Origin: Microbacteriaceae bacterium PS02070
GTDB taxonomy: Bacteria > Actinomycetota > Actinomycetes > Actinomycetales > Microbacteriaceae
Assembly: GCA_029959865.1 (NCBI GenBank)
Contig: JASCPE010000006.1
Location: 61,061-125,060 of the forward strand
DNA length: 64,000 nt
Direction: 5' to 3'
The position numbers and the translations under genes were made by a program. This document shows positions 8,090 through 16,358 of this stretch, in pieces (positions within the stretch are counted from its first letter, which is position 1; each line of letters begins with the position of its first letter). A model generated the notes under the pieces. The model had not been told where the DNA came from. It saw nothing but the letters and a program-made list of their open reading frames with translations, and did not search any database.

Positions 8090-9142
8090 CTACACCTGAA
8101 CTTCCGCGAGAGTGCTGCGGAGGAGGTCACGGGCAAGATCGCGCCACCGCGGGCGGAAGAGGTACAGACCGCCGACCCGGAGCCACGTCGCGGCCTCGGC
8201 GAGCGCCATCCGCTCCGGCTCCACTCGGAGGCGTTCAGCGACAGCATCGATATGGGACACAGCGATGTCGGCCGCATCCGGCGACCACAGTTCCTGCCGC
8301 ACCCGGAACCGCACGTGGGCGCGCAGGTTCGCGAGGTCAAGCGCCGGTTCGGCCAGCGCGATCGTATCGACGTCGAGGATTCCCATCCGCCCGGAGCCAT
8401 CCCACAGCAACTGCTTGTCGTGGAGGTCGCGGTGGGCGAGCACGGGGTCGGCAGGGTGGGCAGCGATGCGGTGAGCGATCGTCGCGGTGAGGTCAGCGAC
8501 CGCGGTGAGGTCGGGTTCGATCTGGGCGATCCGCTGCCCCCAAATACGAAGCACCTCTGCTTCGTTCTCGGCGGTGTGGTGGGCAACACCCTCGGGCGTG
8601 GGGGACGCCGCAACCGCAACCCAGGCCCGAGCCCAGGCCGCCCAGATCTCATCCCACTCGGCCGCGGACACGCTGCTGTCCTGGCCGATCGAATGCAGAG
8701 TGCGCCCCGCAAGCGCCTCAAGGGTGACAGCCCCGCTCTGCTCACGCTCGGGGTCTCGGAGGGCGTGGGCGAACCGGAAGCCACGTGCAAATGGTGCACC
8801 CCGGTCGGCTGCCTCGATGACCGCCGGCGCCTTACGGGGCTTGACCACCTTGACGAAGTGACCGCTCGTTCGCAGCCGTACGACGGCGCGGCGATTCACC
8901 CGATGGGAGATGACTTCGCCCTCGGCGGCAAGGCGATCGAGCGCCGGAAGACGAGGGTCGGTACCCGCAGGCAAGAGCTGGAACCCGGTGCCGTGGTGCC
9001 AATGGCCCGCGCGCACACCGCGGATCGCGTGGGAGAAGACTTCGACGGCGAGGCGCCCGTCGCTCTCCGGCCAGGCGCGAGACACGATCCATTCGACGTT
9101 TCCCTCCACGACCGAGGCGGGGAGCAGATCGGGGCGCATCAC
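8090..9142 (-). CDS. APH-fold phosphotransferase, last gene of a glycosyltransferase/ABC operon
   Basis: A 350-residue protein of the aminoglycoside phosphotransferase/choline kinase-like superfamily. The catalytic loop is VLAHRDLHDKQLLWD (Brenner-type HRD with the later Gln in the place usually held by Asn), followed by the metal-binding ILDVDT. The N-terminal lobe is divergent, with a likely ATP-binding lysine in FVKVVKP. The operon context of glycosyltransferases and an exporter suggests a sugar, polyol or lipid-head-group acceptor rather than an antibiotic. Its start overlaps the stop of the preceding kinase gene by four bases. The true substrate is unknown. Confidence 0.8.
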   Translation of the reverse strand: MMRPDLLPASVVEGNVEWIVSRAWPESDGRLAVEVFSHAIRGVRAGHWHHGTGFQLLPAGTDPRLPALDRLAAEGEVISHRVNRRAVVRLRTSGHFVKVVKPRKAPAVIEAADRGAPFARGFRFAHALRDPEREQSGAVTLEALAGRTLHSIGQDSSVSAAEWDEIWAAWARAWVAVAASPTPEGVAHHTAENEAEVLRIWGQRIAQIEPDLTAVADLTATIAHRIAAHPADPVLAHRDLHDKQLLWDGSGRMGILDVDTIALAEPALDLANLRAHVRFRVRQELWSPDAADIAVSHIDAVAERLRVEPERMALAEAATWLRVGGLYLFRPRWRDLARDLLRSTLAEVQV

Positions 9143-10236
9143 AACAGCGCCTCAGCCCGGTCCAACGCTCGGGTCAGCGCGGCGGGCCAGTCCGGGTCGA
9201 CGCGTCGGAAAGGTTCGACGGCGCCGAGGAGCAGGGCGTACGCCGTCCAGTGCGCGAGGGAACCCCCATCGACCGCCCCACCCGCCTCGCGGTACGCCGT
9301 GAGGAGACCCTCGGTGACGGGCGTGGGCGCAACCGCAGCAAAAGAACCCAGGTCACGCTCCGGCGAGGCAAGACATGCGCGGTCGAAGTCGATCAAGCGG
9401 ACCTCCTGCTCGGCGCCGACGAGCACCTGATCCGGGCTGAAGTCGCCGTGCGAAACGACCGGCGCTCCCCCGTCCAGACGAATCCGATGCGCGAGGGCTC
9501 GGGCGCGACCGCCCTCCGCGGGAAGCAGCGTCACGACGGCATCGACCGCACCCGACAACGCGCCCCGCGCATCGAGCATCGGCGTTGCGGGGAGCGACGC
9601 CGAGTGCAGTACGGCGAGGGCGCGCCCCGTGGAGGCGGCGGACTCTGCCTTCGGCGAATTCGCGAGATCTCCCGCGCCCCACCACGGGGTCGTCGTCACC
9701 CCGCGGGCGACCCGCGATGAGGTGACGACCGGGACTCCCTGCCAGGCGAGCGCCGCTGGCATCGCGACGCTTCCCGCATCGTGCGACGCAACCTTGACGA
9801 GAAAATCACCGGAGCGCAGAACGAGACGGCGATGAGGATTGTGGCGCAGGATCTCGGCATCGGCGAGGAGCGCGGCGCGCTTGCGACGCAACGCACGGAT
9901 CGCGTGGTGCAGCTCGCGATCGGCGTAGGCATGGCCGGTGAGGATCCCGGGGTGGCCAGGCAGGTCGGACACCGCGTACCCGAGCTGGGCCGCCCGTTCG
10001 ATCGTCTTCGCACGCTTGACCGGGACGGCGTAGGAGGCGACCCACCGACGCTCCCCCGCGACGGTGACCGCGGCCACGACACTGTTGCCCGGCTTGTACC
10101 GGACACGGTCCACGCTGACGCTCTCACCGAGGACGTCGGCGAGAGCCTCAGGGTCGATGAGGACATCCAGTGCCGGCACGGCCCGGTCCCGCGAGGCGAG
10201 TTCAGCCGCGGCGAGGGAACGCGTGGCGATAGTCAT
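9139..10236 (-). CDS. APH-fold phosphotransferase, tandem paralogue
   Basis: A 365-residue kinase-like protein with VVSHGDFSPDQVLVG as catalytic loop (HGD with Asp and downstream Gln) and VRLIDFDRA as the metal-binding motif. FLVKVA may carry the ATP-binding lysine. It shares the architecture of the next gene (8090-9142) but is clearly diverged, so the pair may act on two substrates or form a heteromer. It overlaps the ABC exporter gene by four bases. No secretion signal is present, so it is cytoplasmic. Function is inferred only from operon company. Confidence 0.8.
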   Translation of the reverse strand: MTIATRSLAAAELASRDRAVPALDVLIDPEALADVLGESVSVDRVRYKPGNSVVAAVTVAGERRWVASYAVPVKRAKTIERAAQLGYAVSDLPGHPGILTGHAYADRELHHAIRALRRKRAALLADAEILRHNPHRRLVLRSGDFLVKVASHDAGSVAMPAALAWQGVPVVTSSRVARGVTTTPWWGAGDLANSPKAESAASTGRALAVLHSASLPATPMLDARGALSGAVDAVVTLLPAEGGRARALAHRIRLDGGAPVVSHGDFSPDQVLVGAEQEVRLIDFDRACLASPERDLGSFAAVAPTPVTEGLLTAYREAGGAVDGGSLAHWTAYALLLGAVEPFRRVDPDWPAALTRALDRAEALL

Positions 10237-12056
10237 ACCCCTGCCCGCTCTTCACGCTCGACGTCGGAGCCGCTGCGCAGCCAGCGCGCGATGCGGGACT
10301 CGGAGCGGCCCGCCAGCTCCTCTGGGGCACCGTCCTCCACGATGCGTCCATCCTCGATCCACAGCAGTCGATCCGCGCCCGCGACCGTTTGCGGGTCGTG
10401 GGTGATGGCGAGCGTCGTGCGTCCCTGTGTCAGGCGGTCGACGGACCGGGCGACGGCGCTGCGCGACTCCGGATCCAGTCCCGTCGTGGCCTCGTCGAGG
10501 ATGACGATGGGCGCATCCCGAAGCAGAGCACGAGCGATGGATACCCGCTGCCGCTGACCACCGGAGAGCGTATTGCCTCGCCCGCCCAGCACCGTGTCGT
10601 ACCCCTGCGGGAGCGCCATGATGAAGTCGTGCGCGAGTGCTTCGCGGGCGGCCTGCTCGACCTCCTCGTCGGTCGCATCCAACCGGCCGTAACGGATGTT
10701 CTCGCGCACGGTCGTCGCGAACAGAATCGTGTCCTGCAGGAGGATCGAGACGTTCTCTCGCACCGACGCGACGGTGACGTCGGTGAGTGCGGAGCCGTCG
10801 ATCTTGACGGCCCCGTAGGCCGGGTCGACCGTACGAGTAATGAGTCCCGCGAGGGTCGACTTGCCGGCACCGGAGGGTCCGAGCAGGCACACCTTCTGAC
10901 CGGCCGGGATCGTCAGTGAGAGATCGCTGAACAGTGGACGGCCGTGACCGTCGGCGAGGAACACGTTCTCCAGCGTGATGCGCCCGCCGTTCACGGTCAA
11001 CGGCTCGGCACCATCTTTGTCACGGACCGTGATCGGCTGGTCCAGCAGATCGGCAACGCGCTCACCCGACGCGGCCGCCCGAGCGATGCGCCCGGTGTAC
11101 TTCGCCAGATCTTTCAGGGGTCGCATCGCGATCTTGAGATAGGCGGTGAACACGACGAGGTCGCCCGGGGTCATGTCCTGGCTGATAACGCGCCATCCCC
11201 CGAGCACGAGCACGATCGCGGTCGCGAATCCCACGATCACATCGGTGCGCCGTTCAAGCGCCGCTGCGAGCCGGCGGGCTTTGACGCCCTCGCGCAGTGC
11301 CTTCGCGTTTCCCTTGGCGAAGCTGCCGCGCAACTTCTCCTCCAGGCCGTAGGCCTGCACGACCCGGATCGCGCCGAGGGTTTCGTTCGCCGTCTCCGCC
11401 AGCGCCCCCTCGCCCTTGCGAGTCGTGCGGGCTGCGGCGGTGATCTTCTTCGCGCTGCGCCGGGAGAGCAGGAAGTAGGCGAGCGCGGCGAGGATGACGA
11501 TGCACGCGAGCAGGGGATCCAGCCAGAACATCACTCCGGAGAGGACGACGAGGGTGAGCACGTTCGCGAGGAGGGGGAGGCCCGCGGTCACGGCGACCTC
11601 CTGGAGTCGGCCGATGTCACCGACCAGGCGCTGCACGGTGTCACCGGCGGGTGCGGTCGAGTGGTAACGGATCGACAGCGACTGGAGGTGCGCATAGAGG
11701 GCGCTGCGCAGGTCGGTCGCCACGCGAGAACCCACCAGAGCGAATGCCACAGTGCTCAGGAAGCTGGAGACGGCGCGCAACGTGATGAATCCGAGGAGCA
11801 CCGCGCCGCACGCGATGATCAGGTTCATCGACGCCGGCGGGATTCCGACCGTCGCTTCCCCGGTGGCGCCCAGGCTGACCGCGAGCGAGTCGATCGCGAC
11901 CTTGAGCGGCCAGGGCTCCAGGACCCGCATGGCGACCTCCACCAGCAGCGCCGCGACGCCGCCGATCATGAGGAGTCGGTGCGGACCCAGATAGGGCCGA
12001 ATGATCGTCAGGGTCCGCCGGAGTGGACCGCGAAGGTCGCGTTTCTTCCGGCTCAT
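10233..12056 (-). CDS. ABC exporter, fused permease and ATPase (MsbA/MDR-like)
   Basis: A 607-residue half-transporter: six-helix transmembrane domain (about 20-320) followed by an ATPase domain with Walker A GPSGAGKST, signature LSGGQRQRVSIARAL and Walker B with DEATTGLDPES. It would work as a homodimer exporting a lipid-linked or amphipathic substrate. Start ATG 12056 follows GGAGGT and overlaps the glycosyltransferase stop by four bases; an ORF extending to 12110 only adds out-of-family residues. Lying between glycosyltransferases and kinases, it most likely moves their product across the membrane. Confidence 0.92.
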   Translation of the reverse strand: MSRKKRDLRGPLRRTLTIIRPYLGPHRLLMIGGVAALLVEVAMRVLEPWPLKVAIDSLAVSLGATGEATVGIPPASMNLIIACGAVLLGFITLRAVSSFLSTVAFALVGSRVATDLRSALYAHLQSLSIRYHSTAPAGDTVQRLVGDIGRLQEVAVTAGLPLLANVLTLVVLSGVMFWLDPLLACIVILAALAYFLLSRRSAKKITAAARTTRKGEGALAETANETLGAIRVVQAYGLEEKLRGSFAKGNAKALREGVKARRLAAALERRTDVIVGFATAIVLVLGGWRVISQDMTPGDLVVFTAYLKIAMRPLKDLAKYTGRIARAAASGERVADLLDQPITVRDKDGAEPLTVNGGRITLENVFLADGHGRPLFSDLSLTIPAGQKVCLLGPSGAGKSTLAGLITRTVDPAYGAVKIDGSALTDVTVASVRENVSILLQDTILFATTVRENIRYGRLDATDEEVEQAAREALAHDFIMALPQGYDTVLGGRGNTLSGGQRQRVSIARALLRDAPIVILDEATTGLDPESRSAVARSVDRLTQGRTTLAITHDPQTVAGADRLLWIEDGRIVEDGAPEELAGRSESRIARWLRSGSDVEREERAGV

Positions 12057-13186
12057 GCGCGCACCTCCGCGTCGAGGTGGGAAAGGATGCGGTCCAGAAC
12101 ACCCGTCCATGCGTGCCGTGACACGGCGGTCTCCCGGGCCGCGCGCGCCATCCGAGTCCGTGCGACGGGGGCATCCGCAAGCGAGGTCAGCGCGGTGGTG
12201 AGCGCGGCGACGGAGCCAGGTTCGACGAGCAGACCCGTCATCCCGTCTTCGACCACGTCCGGGATCTGTCCCACGCGCGATGCGATCACGGGGAGCCCCG
12301 CGGCGAGGTACTCGTAGACCTTCAACGGCGAGAAGTACGTGTCCGCGACCGCTGGGTAGGGCGCCACACCGACGTCGAGGGTCTGCAGTACCGCGGGCAT
12401 GGCCTCCGGCGCCACGGCGCCGAGGAACTCGACGTCCACGCCAGCCTCTGCGGCGTGAGCGCGCAGCGCGGCCATCTGCGGCCCGTCACCCGCAATAACA
12501 AGGCGCAAGGGAACGTCGCCGGTGTACGCGGCCACGGCGTCGATCAGGATGTCGACCCCGTGCCACGGCTTGAGCGTTCCGACGAAGCCCACGCGCAGTT
12601 CTGCCGACGAGGAGGCGGTCGCAGCCGGTGTGATGCGGCCGGTGTTGACCCCATTGGGCGCGACGATCGGCGCGTGCGCGCCATGAGCGGCAGCCCACTC
12701 GGCCACCGGCTGGGAAACGCACGTGACCACGTCGGCAGAGCCCAGAACGACTCCGGCGATCCGTTCGGCGCTCTCGTCATCGACGAGGTCTCGGTGCAGA
12801 CGCTGCTCATCGATGAGGGGTGAATTCACCTCGACGATGGTCCGCGCGCCCGTCGCGGCGGCGATCAGTGCGGTCGCATCGCTGAAGAGCGAGAACCGCT
12901 CGTACACGAGGTCGCATCCGTCAGCGATCACGCGTTCGGCAAGCAGCTGCGCTGTGCGGCTGATGGCCCGCTCCCGGGCCGCCGCAGGGCCGGGCGAGAT
13001 CTTCTCACGAACGACCCGCACCCCCGCGAGGTCGGCGGGAATGTCCGTGCCCGTGCGGGTGCAGTACACGGTCACCTCGTCGCCGCGCGCGAGGAAGGCG
13101 CGCAGGATCTCCTGGACGTGCACGGAAGACCCCTTCGTGCCGAATACGGGAACGCCCGGATCGATACAGACATATGCGACGCGCAT
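12053..13186 (-). CDS. Glycosyltransferase family 4
   Basis: A 377-residue GT-B glycosyltransferase. The N-terminal acceptor half has MRVAYVCIDPGVPVFGTKGSS and the glycine-rich region; the C-terminal donor half shows VGTLKPWHGVDILIDA and YEYLAAGLPVIAS-type residues with the E-x7-E nucleotide-sugar motif region (SPLKVYEYLAAGLPVI). GT4 enzymes retain anomeric configuration and use nucleotide sugars. It overlaps the upstream glycosyltransferase by one base and the exporter by four, so it is third in the six-gene unit. Donor sugar cannot be deduced. Confidence 0.9.
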   Translation of the reverse strand: MRVAYVCIDPGVPVFGTKGSSVHVQEILRAFLARGDEVTVYCTRTGTDIPADLAGVRVVREKISPGPAAARERAISRTAQLLAERVIADGCDLVYERFSLFSDATALIAAATGARTIVEVNSPLIDEQRLHRDLVDDESAERIAGVVLGSADVVTCVSQPVAEWAAAHGAHAPIVAPNGVNTGRITPAATASSSAELRVGFVGTLKPWHGVDILIDAVAAYTGDVPLRLVIAGDGPQMAALRAHAAEAGVDVEFLGAVAPEAMPAVLQTLDVGVAPYPAVADTYFSPLKVYEYLAAGLPVIASRVGQIPDVVEDGMTGLLVEPGSVAALTTALTSLADAPVARTRMARAARETAVSRHAWTGVLDRILSHLDAEVRA

Positions 13187-14424
13187 CAGGCGACCTCCTC
13201 CAGCAGGGATGACGAAGCCGCGACCGTCAGGGACCGCAGACTCTCGGCTTGTCGTTGCGAATCGAACTCGCTCTCGATGAGCCGACGGGCGTTACGCACC
13301 AGGCGATCGACGTCGACCTCGCCCGCTGCGAGACGGGACAGTGCATCGGTCAGCTCGTCCACGCTGCCGGGCGAGAGCAGAATCCCCGTCTCACCGTCAC
13401 GGATCACCTCCGGGATCCCCGTCACCGAGGTCGACACGCACGGCGTGCCGGACGCCATCGCCTCCAGCAGCACGGTGGGAAGCCCATCCGCGTTCCCGTC
13501 GGCCGCGACGAGACAGGGTGCGACGAACACGTCGGCTGCCCGCAGAAGCTGGGCGATCTCGTGCTGCGGGCGCGGACCGCTGAGGTGAACGACGGGGTCC
13601 AGGCCCGCGCGTTCGACGGCCGCCGTCAGCGCCTGTTCCTGCTCGCCTCCGCCGACGATCTCGACGATGATGTCTACTCCCGCGGCGCGCAGCCGCTTGG
13701 TCGCTTCAACGAGGACTCCGAAGCCCTTCTTCTCCACGAGCCGCCCCACCGCGAGCACCCGCAAGGGACCCACCGGTGTCGGCCGAGGTGTCACGGGGAA
13801 ACGCTCCAGTTCCAGGCCGTTATAGACCCGAACGACGCCGTCGCTGGCCCCGGGGAACCGCTCGCGCAGGTGCGCGAGGTTGAAGTCGCTGACCGTCACC
13901 GTGAAGGCAGCGTCGCGGAGCTTCTTTTCCAGGTCGGCGTCGTCGACGGACTCGTGGAAGATGTCCTTCGCGTGCGCGGTGAACGAGTAGGGAATGCCGG
14001 AGGCGAGTGAGGCGAGTCGAGCGACCGTCGTGGCCATCGACCCGAAATGCGCGTGCAGGTGGGTCAGGCCGAGTTCCCGCGCCTGCGTCGCCACCAGCAG
14101 TGCCTGAACGGCATCGTCGGCGGACTCGGCAAGAAAGTCGTCCAGGTGCTCGGTGAAGCCGGCCACGATGCGGGGGTGGAGGGACGCCTGGCGAAGCGCA
14201 TCCCACACCGACAGTGCCTTGAGCGGACGGTCGATGTACTGCACCGACGCGTTCACCCGTGCGAGCTCGGGGTGGAAGCGGGGATCCACCGGGGGCCGGA
14301 GCGAGAAGATCGTGATCTCCTCCCCGGCGGCTTCGCGGGCGAGGATCTCGGTGACGATGAAGGTCTCGGAGAACCGGGGATACATCTTCGTGATGTAACC
14401 GATGCGCGAGGTCTCAGACGGCAT
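13186..14424 (-). CDS. Glycosyltransferase family 4 (exopolysaccharide type)
   Basis: A 412-residue GT-B enzyme resembling colanic-acid/exopolysaccharide glycosyltransferases: YITKMYPRFSETFIVTEI at the N terminus, HLHAHFGSMATTVARLAS in the acceptor domain, then VLAVGRLVEKKGFGVL and PTVLLEAMASGTPCVS in the donor domain. ATG 14424 is chosen because the family's conserved start follows it and GGAG precedes it; the longer frame to 14541 lies inside the upstream gene. It overlaps that gene by 11 bases and the next by one. Probably adds one sugar in a cell-surface glycan or glycolipid. Confidence 0.9.
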   Translation of the reverse strand: MPSETSRIGYITKMYPRFSETFIVTEILAREAAGEEITIFSLRPPVDPRFHPELARVNASVQYIDRPLKALSVWDALRQASLHPRIVAGFTEHLDDFLAESADDAVQALLVATQARELGLTHLHAHFGSMATTVARLASLASGIPYSFTAHAKDIFHESVDDADLEKKLRDAAFTVTVSDFNLAHLRERFPGASDGVVRVYNGLELERFPVTPRPTPVGPLRVLAVGRLVEKKGFGVLVEATKRLRAAGVDIIVEIVGGGEQEQALTAAVERAGLDPVVHLSGPRPQHEIAQLLRAADVFVAPCLVAADGNADGLPTVLLEAMASGTPCVSTSVTGIPEVIRDGETGILLSPGSVDELTDALSRLAAGEVDVDRLVRNARRLIESEFDSQRQAESLRSLTVAASSSLLEEVA

Positions 14425-15595
14425 GGCGCAGTCGCTCCTTCCGCGCTCGGCGTTCACCGAGCAATCGTGCGGCGAACGGCCCGATCCGGTCGAGCCCATC
14501 GAGGTCGATTCCTTCCCGCTCGACGCGGCGCCCGACAGCACCTGCGAACCACTCGCTCAGCGCCTCGGGTGTCGCATCGCTGGCGGGCAGGGTGTCCACG
14601 ATCCCCCTCCGCTGCAGAGCGCGAGCGCGAAGCGCCTGCTCCTGACGCCGATGGTCGCGGGGCACGATAAGAGCGGGGGTGTCCGTGCTCATGAGCTCAG
14701 CGACCGCGTTGTAGCCACCCATGCTGACGACGGCGGCCGCCTTGCGGAAGTAGCCGAGCGCGTCGGGGACGCGACGAGTGACTTTGGTGCCCTTAGCCGC
14801 GATCGCGCGGAGTTGGCGGCGCTGGTCGGCCGGCATCTCCGGACCGGTGACGACGAGATGCGACACTCCCTCGGGCGTGCGGGCCGCCGCGGCAGCTCGC
14901 GCCAGCTGGAATCCGTCGGCGCCACCGCCGACAGTTGTGAGTACGAACGGTCCATCCGCGATGCCCTTGTCCCGGACGGGGCGCCCCTTGGCGAGATAGC
15001 CGGTGTGGGTCACGAGGTCGCGCAGCCCTTCCGGGAGCTCGCCACTGCGGGACAGGTCATGCACGTGCGGATCGCCGTAGACCCAGATCGCGTCGTACGC
15101 GTCGCGGATCGGCGCGGCGCCTCCGATGGCGCGCCATTCCGGCACCGTCGCCTCGGGTGCGTCCAGAAGGTCACGCAAGCCCAGCACGGTCACGCAGTTC
15201 GGGCGGTGTTCGCGTAGCCATGCGAGCGCTGGGGCGAGCTCCCGGTGAACCCCGAAAGCGTGGCGGTCGACGATCAGCAGATCGGGGTCGAAGGCGGCGA
15301 TCGCCGCACGCGCTGCGCCGCTGCGAACAGCGGTGACGGCGTCCACCCCAGCGTCCAGTCGTGCGGGAACGTAGCCGCCCGCGCCGGCCGTGATGGCGGG
15401 CAGGATGACCCAGTCCCAGCCCTCGGGTGTGGGGAAGGACGTTGCGCCGGAACGGCCGCTGATGAGGAGACCGGTGACGGGTTCGCCGAGCAGTTCGGGC
15501 AGAGTCTCGCTCAGGGTGTGCGCGAGCGCGAGGTTGCGCCGTACGTGGCCGAGACCGACGGAGTCGTGGGAGAAGAGCACGATCCGAATCGTCAT
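14414..15595 (-). CDS. MurG-like (COG4671-type) glycosyltransferase, first gene of the operon
   Basis: A 393-residue predicted glycosyltransferase with a two-domain GT-B/GT28 layout: IVLFSHDSVGLGHVRRNLALA at the start and GGYNAVAELMSTDTPALIVP near 325-345, the UDP-sugar-binding region seen in MurG-like proteins. ATG 15595 follows GGAGA. It heads six co-directional genes with overlaps of 11, 1, 4, 4 and 4 bases, an unusually tight arrangement that implies one pathway. A divergent RNase H gene lies 177 bases upstream, where the operon promoter must be. Sugar specificity unknown. Confidence 0.85.
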   Translation of the reverse strand: MTIRIVLFSHDSVGLGHVRRNLALAHTLSETLPELLGEPVTGLLISGRSGATSFPTPEGWDWVILPAITAGAGGYVPARLDAGVDAVTAVRSGAARAAIAAFDPDLLIVDRHAFGVHRELAPALAWLREHRPNCVTVLGLRDLLDAPEATVPEWRAIGGAAPIRDAYDAIWVYGDPHVHDLSRSGELPEGLRDLVTHTGYLAKGRPVRDKGIADGPFVLTTVGGGADGFQLARAAAAARTPEGVSHLVVTGPEMPADQRRQLRAIAAKGTKVTRRVPDALGYFRKAAAVVSMGGYNAVAELMSTDTPALIVPRDHRRQEQALRARALQRRGIVDTLPASDATPEALSEWFAGAVGRRVEREGIDLDGLDRIGPFAARLLGERRARKERLRHAV

Positions 15596-15772
15596 GGGAA
15601 TCTCCGATCAGCGAGCGGATACCGATGTGGCACCGTGGTATCCACTCTGGCGATGCGGACTAAACGGCAGATGAGTCGATCATGAGAGGCCACTTAGGTT
15701 ATCGAAACAAACTCGACATCGAGAGATATGGATGGCATCGGCGCGGGTGTGCGCATCGGTTACCGTCGAAGG

Positions 15773-16309
15773 ATGTCTGATTCCTCGCGGTATGTGGTGG
15801 CGACCGATGGCGCGTGCAAGGGCAATCCCGGTCCGACCGGATGGGCGTGGGTGGGTGAGGATGGCGAATGGGCAGCCGGATCTCTTCCGGAGGGCACGAA
15901 CAACATCGGTGAGCTCCTCGGCCTGCTCTACGCGATCTCCGACCACTCCGACATCGAAGAACTCACCGTTCAGGCCGACTCGAAGTACGCGATTGACACC
16001 TATCAGTCGTGGATGGACGGCCATCGGCGGCGCGGTTGGAAGACCTCGTCCGGCTCCCCGACGAAGAACCGGGACATCCTGGAGAAGCTGATCGATGTGC
16101 GCGACGCTCGGCGTGCACGCTCGCTCCCCGACGTGATCTTGGAGCACGTGCGTGGCCACCAGGGGCATGTCTTGAACGAATGGGCGGACGAGCGCGCGGT
16201 GCGCGCGTCGTCGCATGCTGCCGACGGCATCGAAAGCGCCTGGTCGTCGCTCGGAGGCACGCACCCCCGCCTGGACGTCTCCGCGGCCCCGAAACGAACT
16301 CGGTCGTGA
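15773..16309 (+). CDS. rnhA: Ribonuclease H type I
   Basis: A 178-residue RNase H-like endonuclease that would cut the RNA strand of RNA-DNA hybrids. Catalytic residues are visible: Asp12 in VATDGACKGNPG, Glu47 in TNNIGELLGL, Asp69 in VQADSKYAID and Asp139 in HVRGHQGHVLNEWADE. The C-terminal tail after 145 is variable. ATG 15773 gives the expected start; the AAGG before it is too close to be a normal ribosome-binding site, so the in-frame ATG at 15728, preceded by GAGAG, is an alternative that adds 15 residues. The gene is divergent from the glycosyltransferase operon. Confidence 0.93.
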   Translation: MSDSSRYVVATDGACKGNPGPTGWAWVGEDGEWAAGSLPEGTNNIGELLGLLYAISDHSDIEELTVQADSKYAIDTYQSWMDGHRRRGWKTSSGSPTKNRDILEKLIDVRDARRARSLPDVILEHVRGHQGHVLNEWADERAVRASSHAADGIESAWSSLGGTHPRLDVSAAPKRTRS

Positions 16310-16313
16310 AGCA

Positions 16314-16345
16314 CGAATGCCCCGGCGTTGCGGCCGGGGCATTCG
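16314..16345. terminator. Bidirectional terminator hairpin
   Basis: A perfect 12-bp stem (16314-16325 and 16334-16345) with an 8-base loop sits between the converging rnhA and LPxTG genes, five bases after the rnhA stop. Confidence 0.85.
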
Positions 16346-16358
16346 CGTCAGTGCGGGA

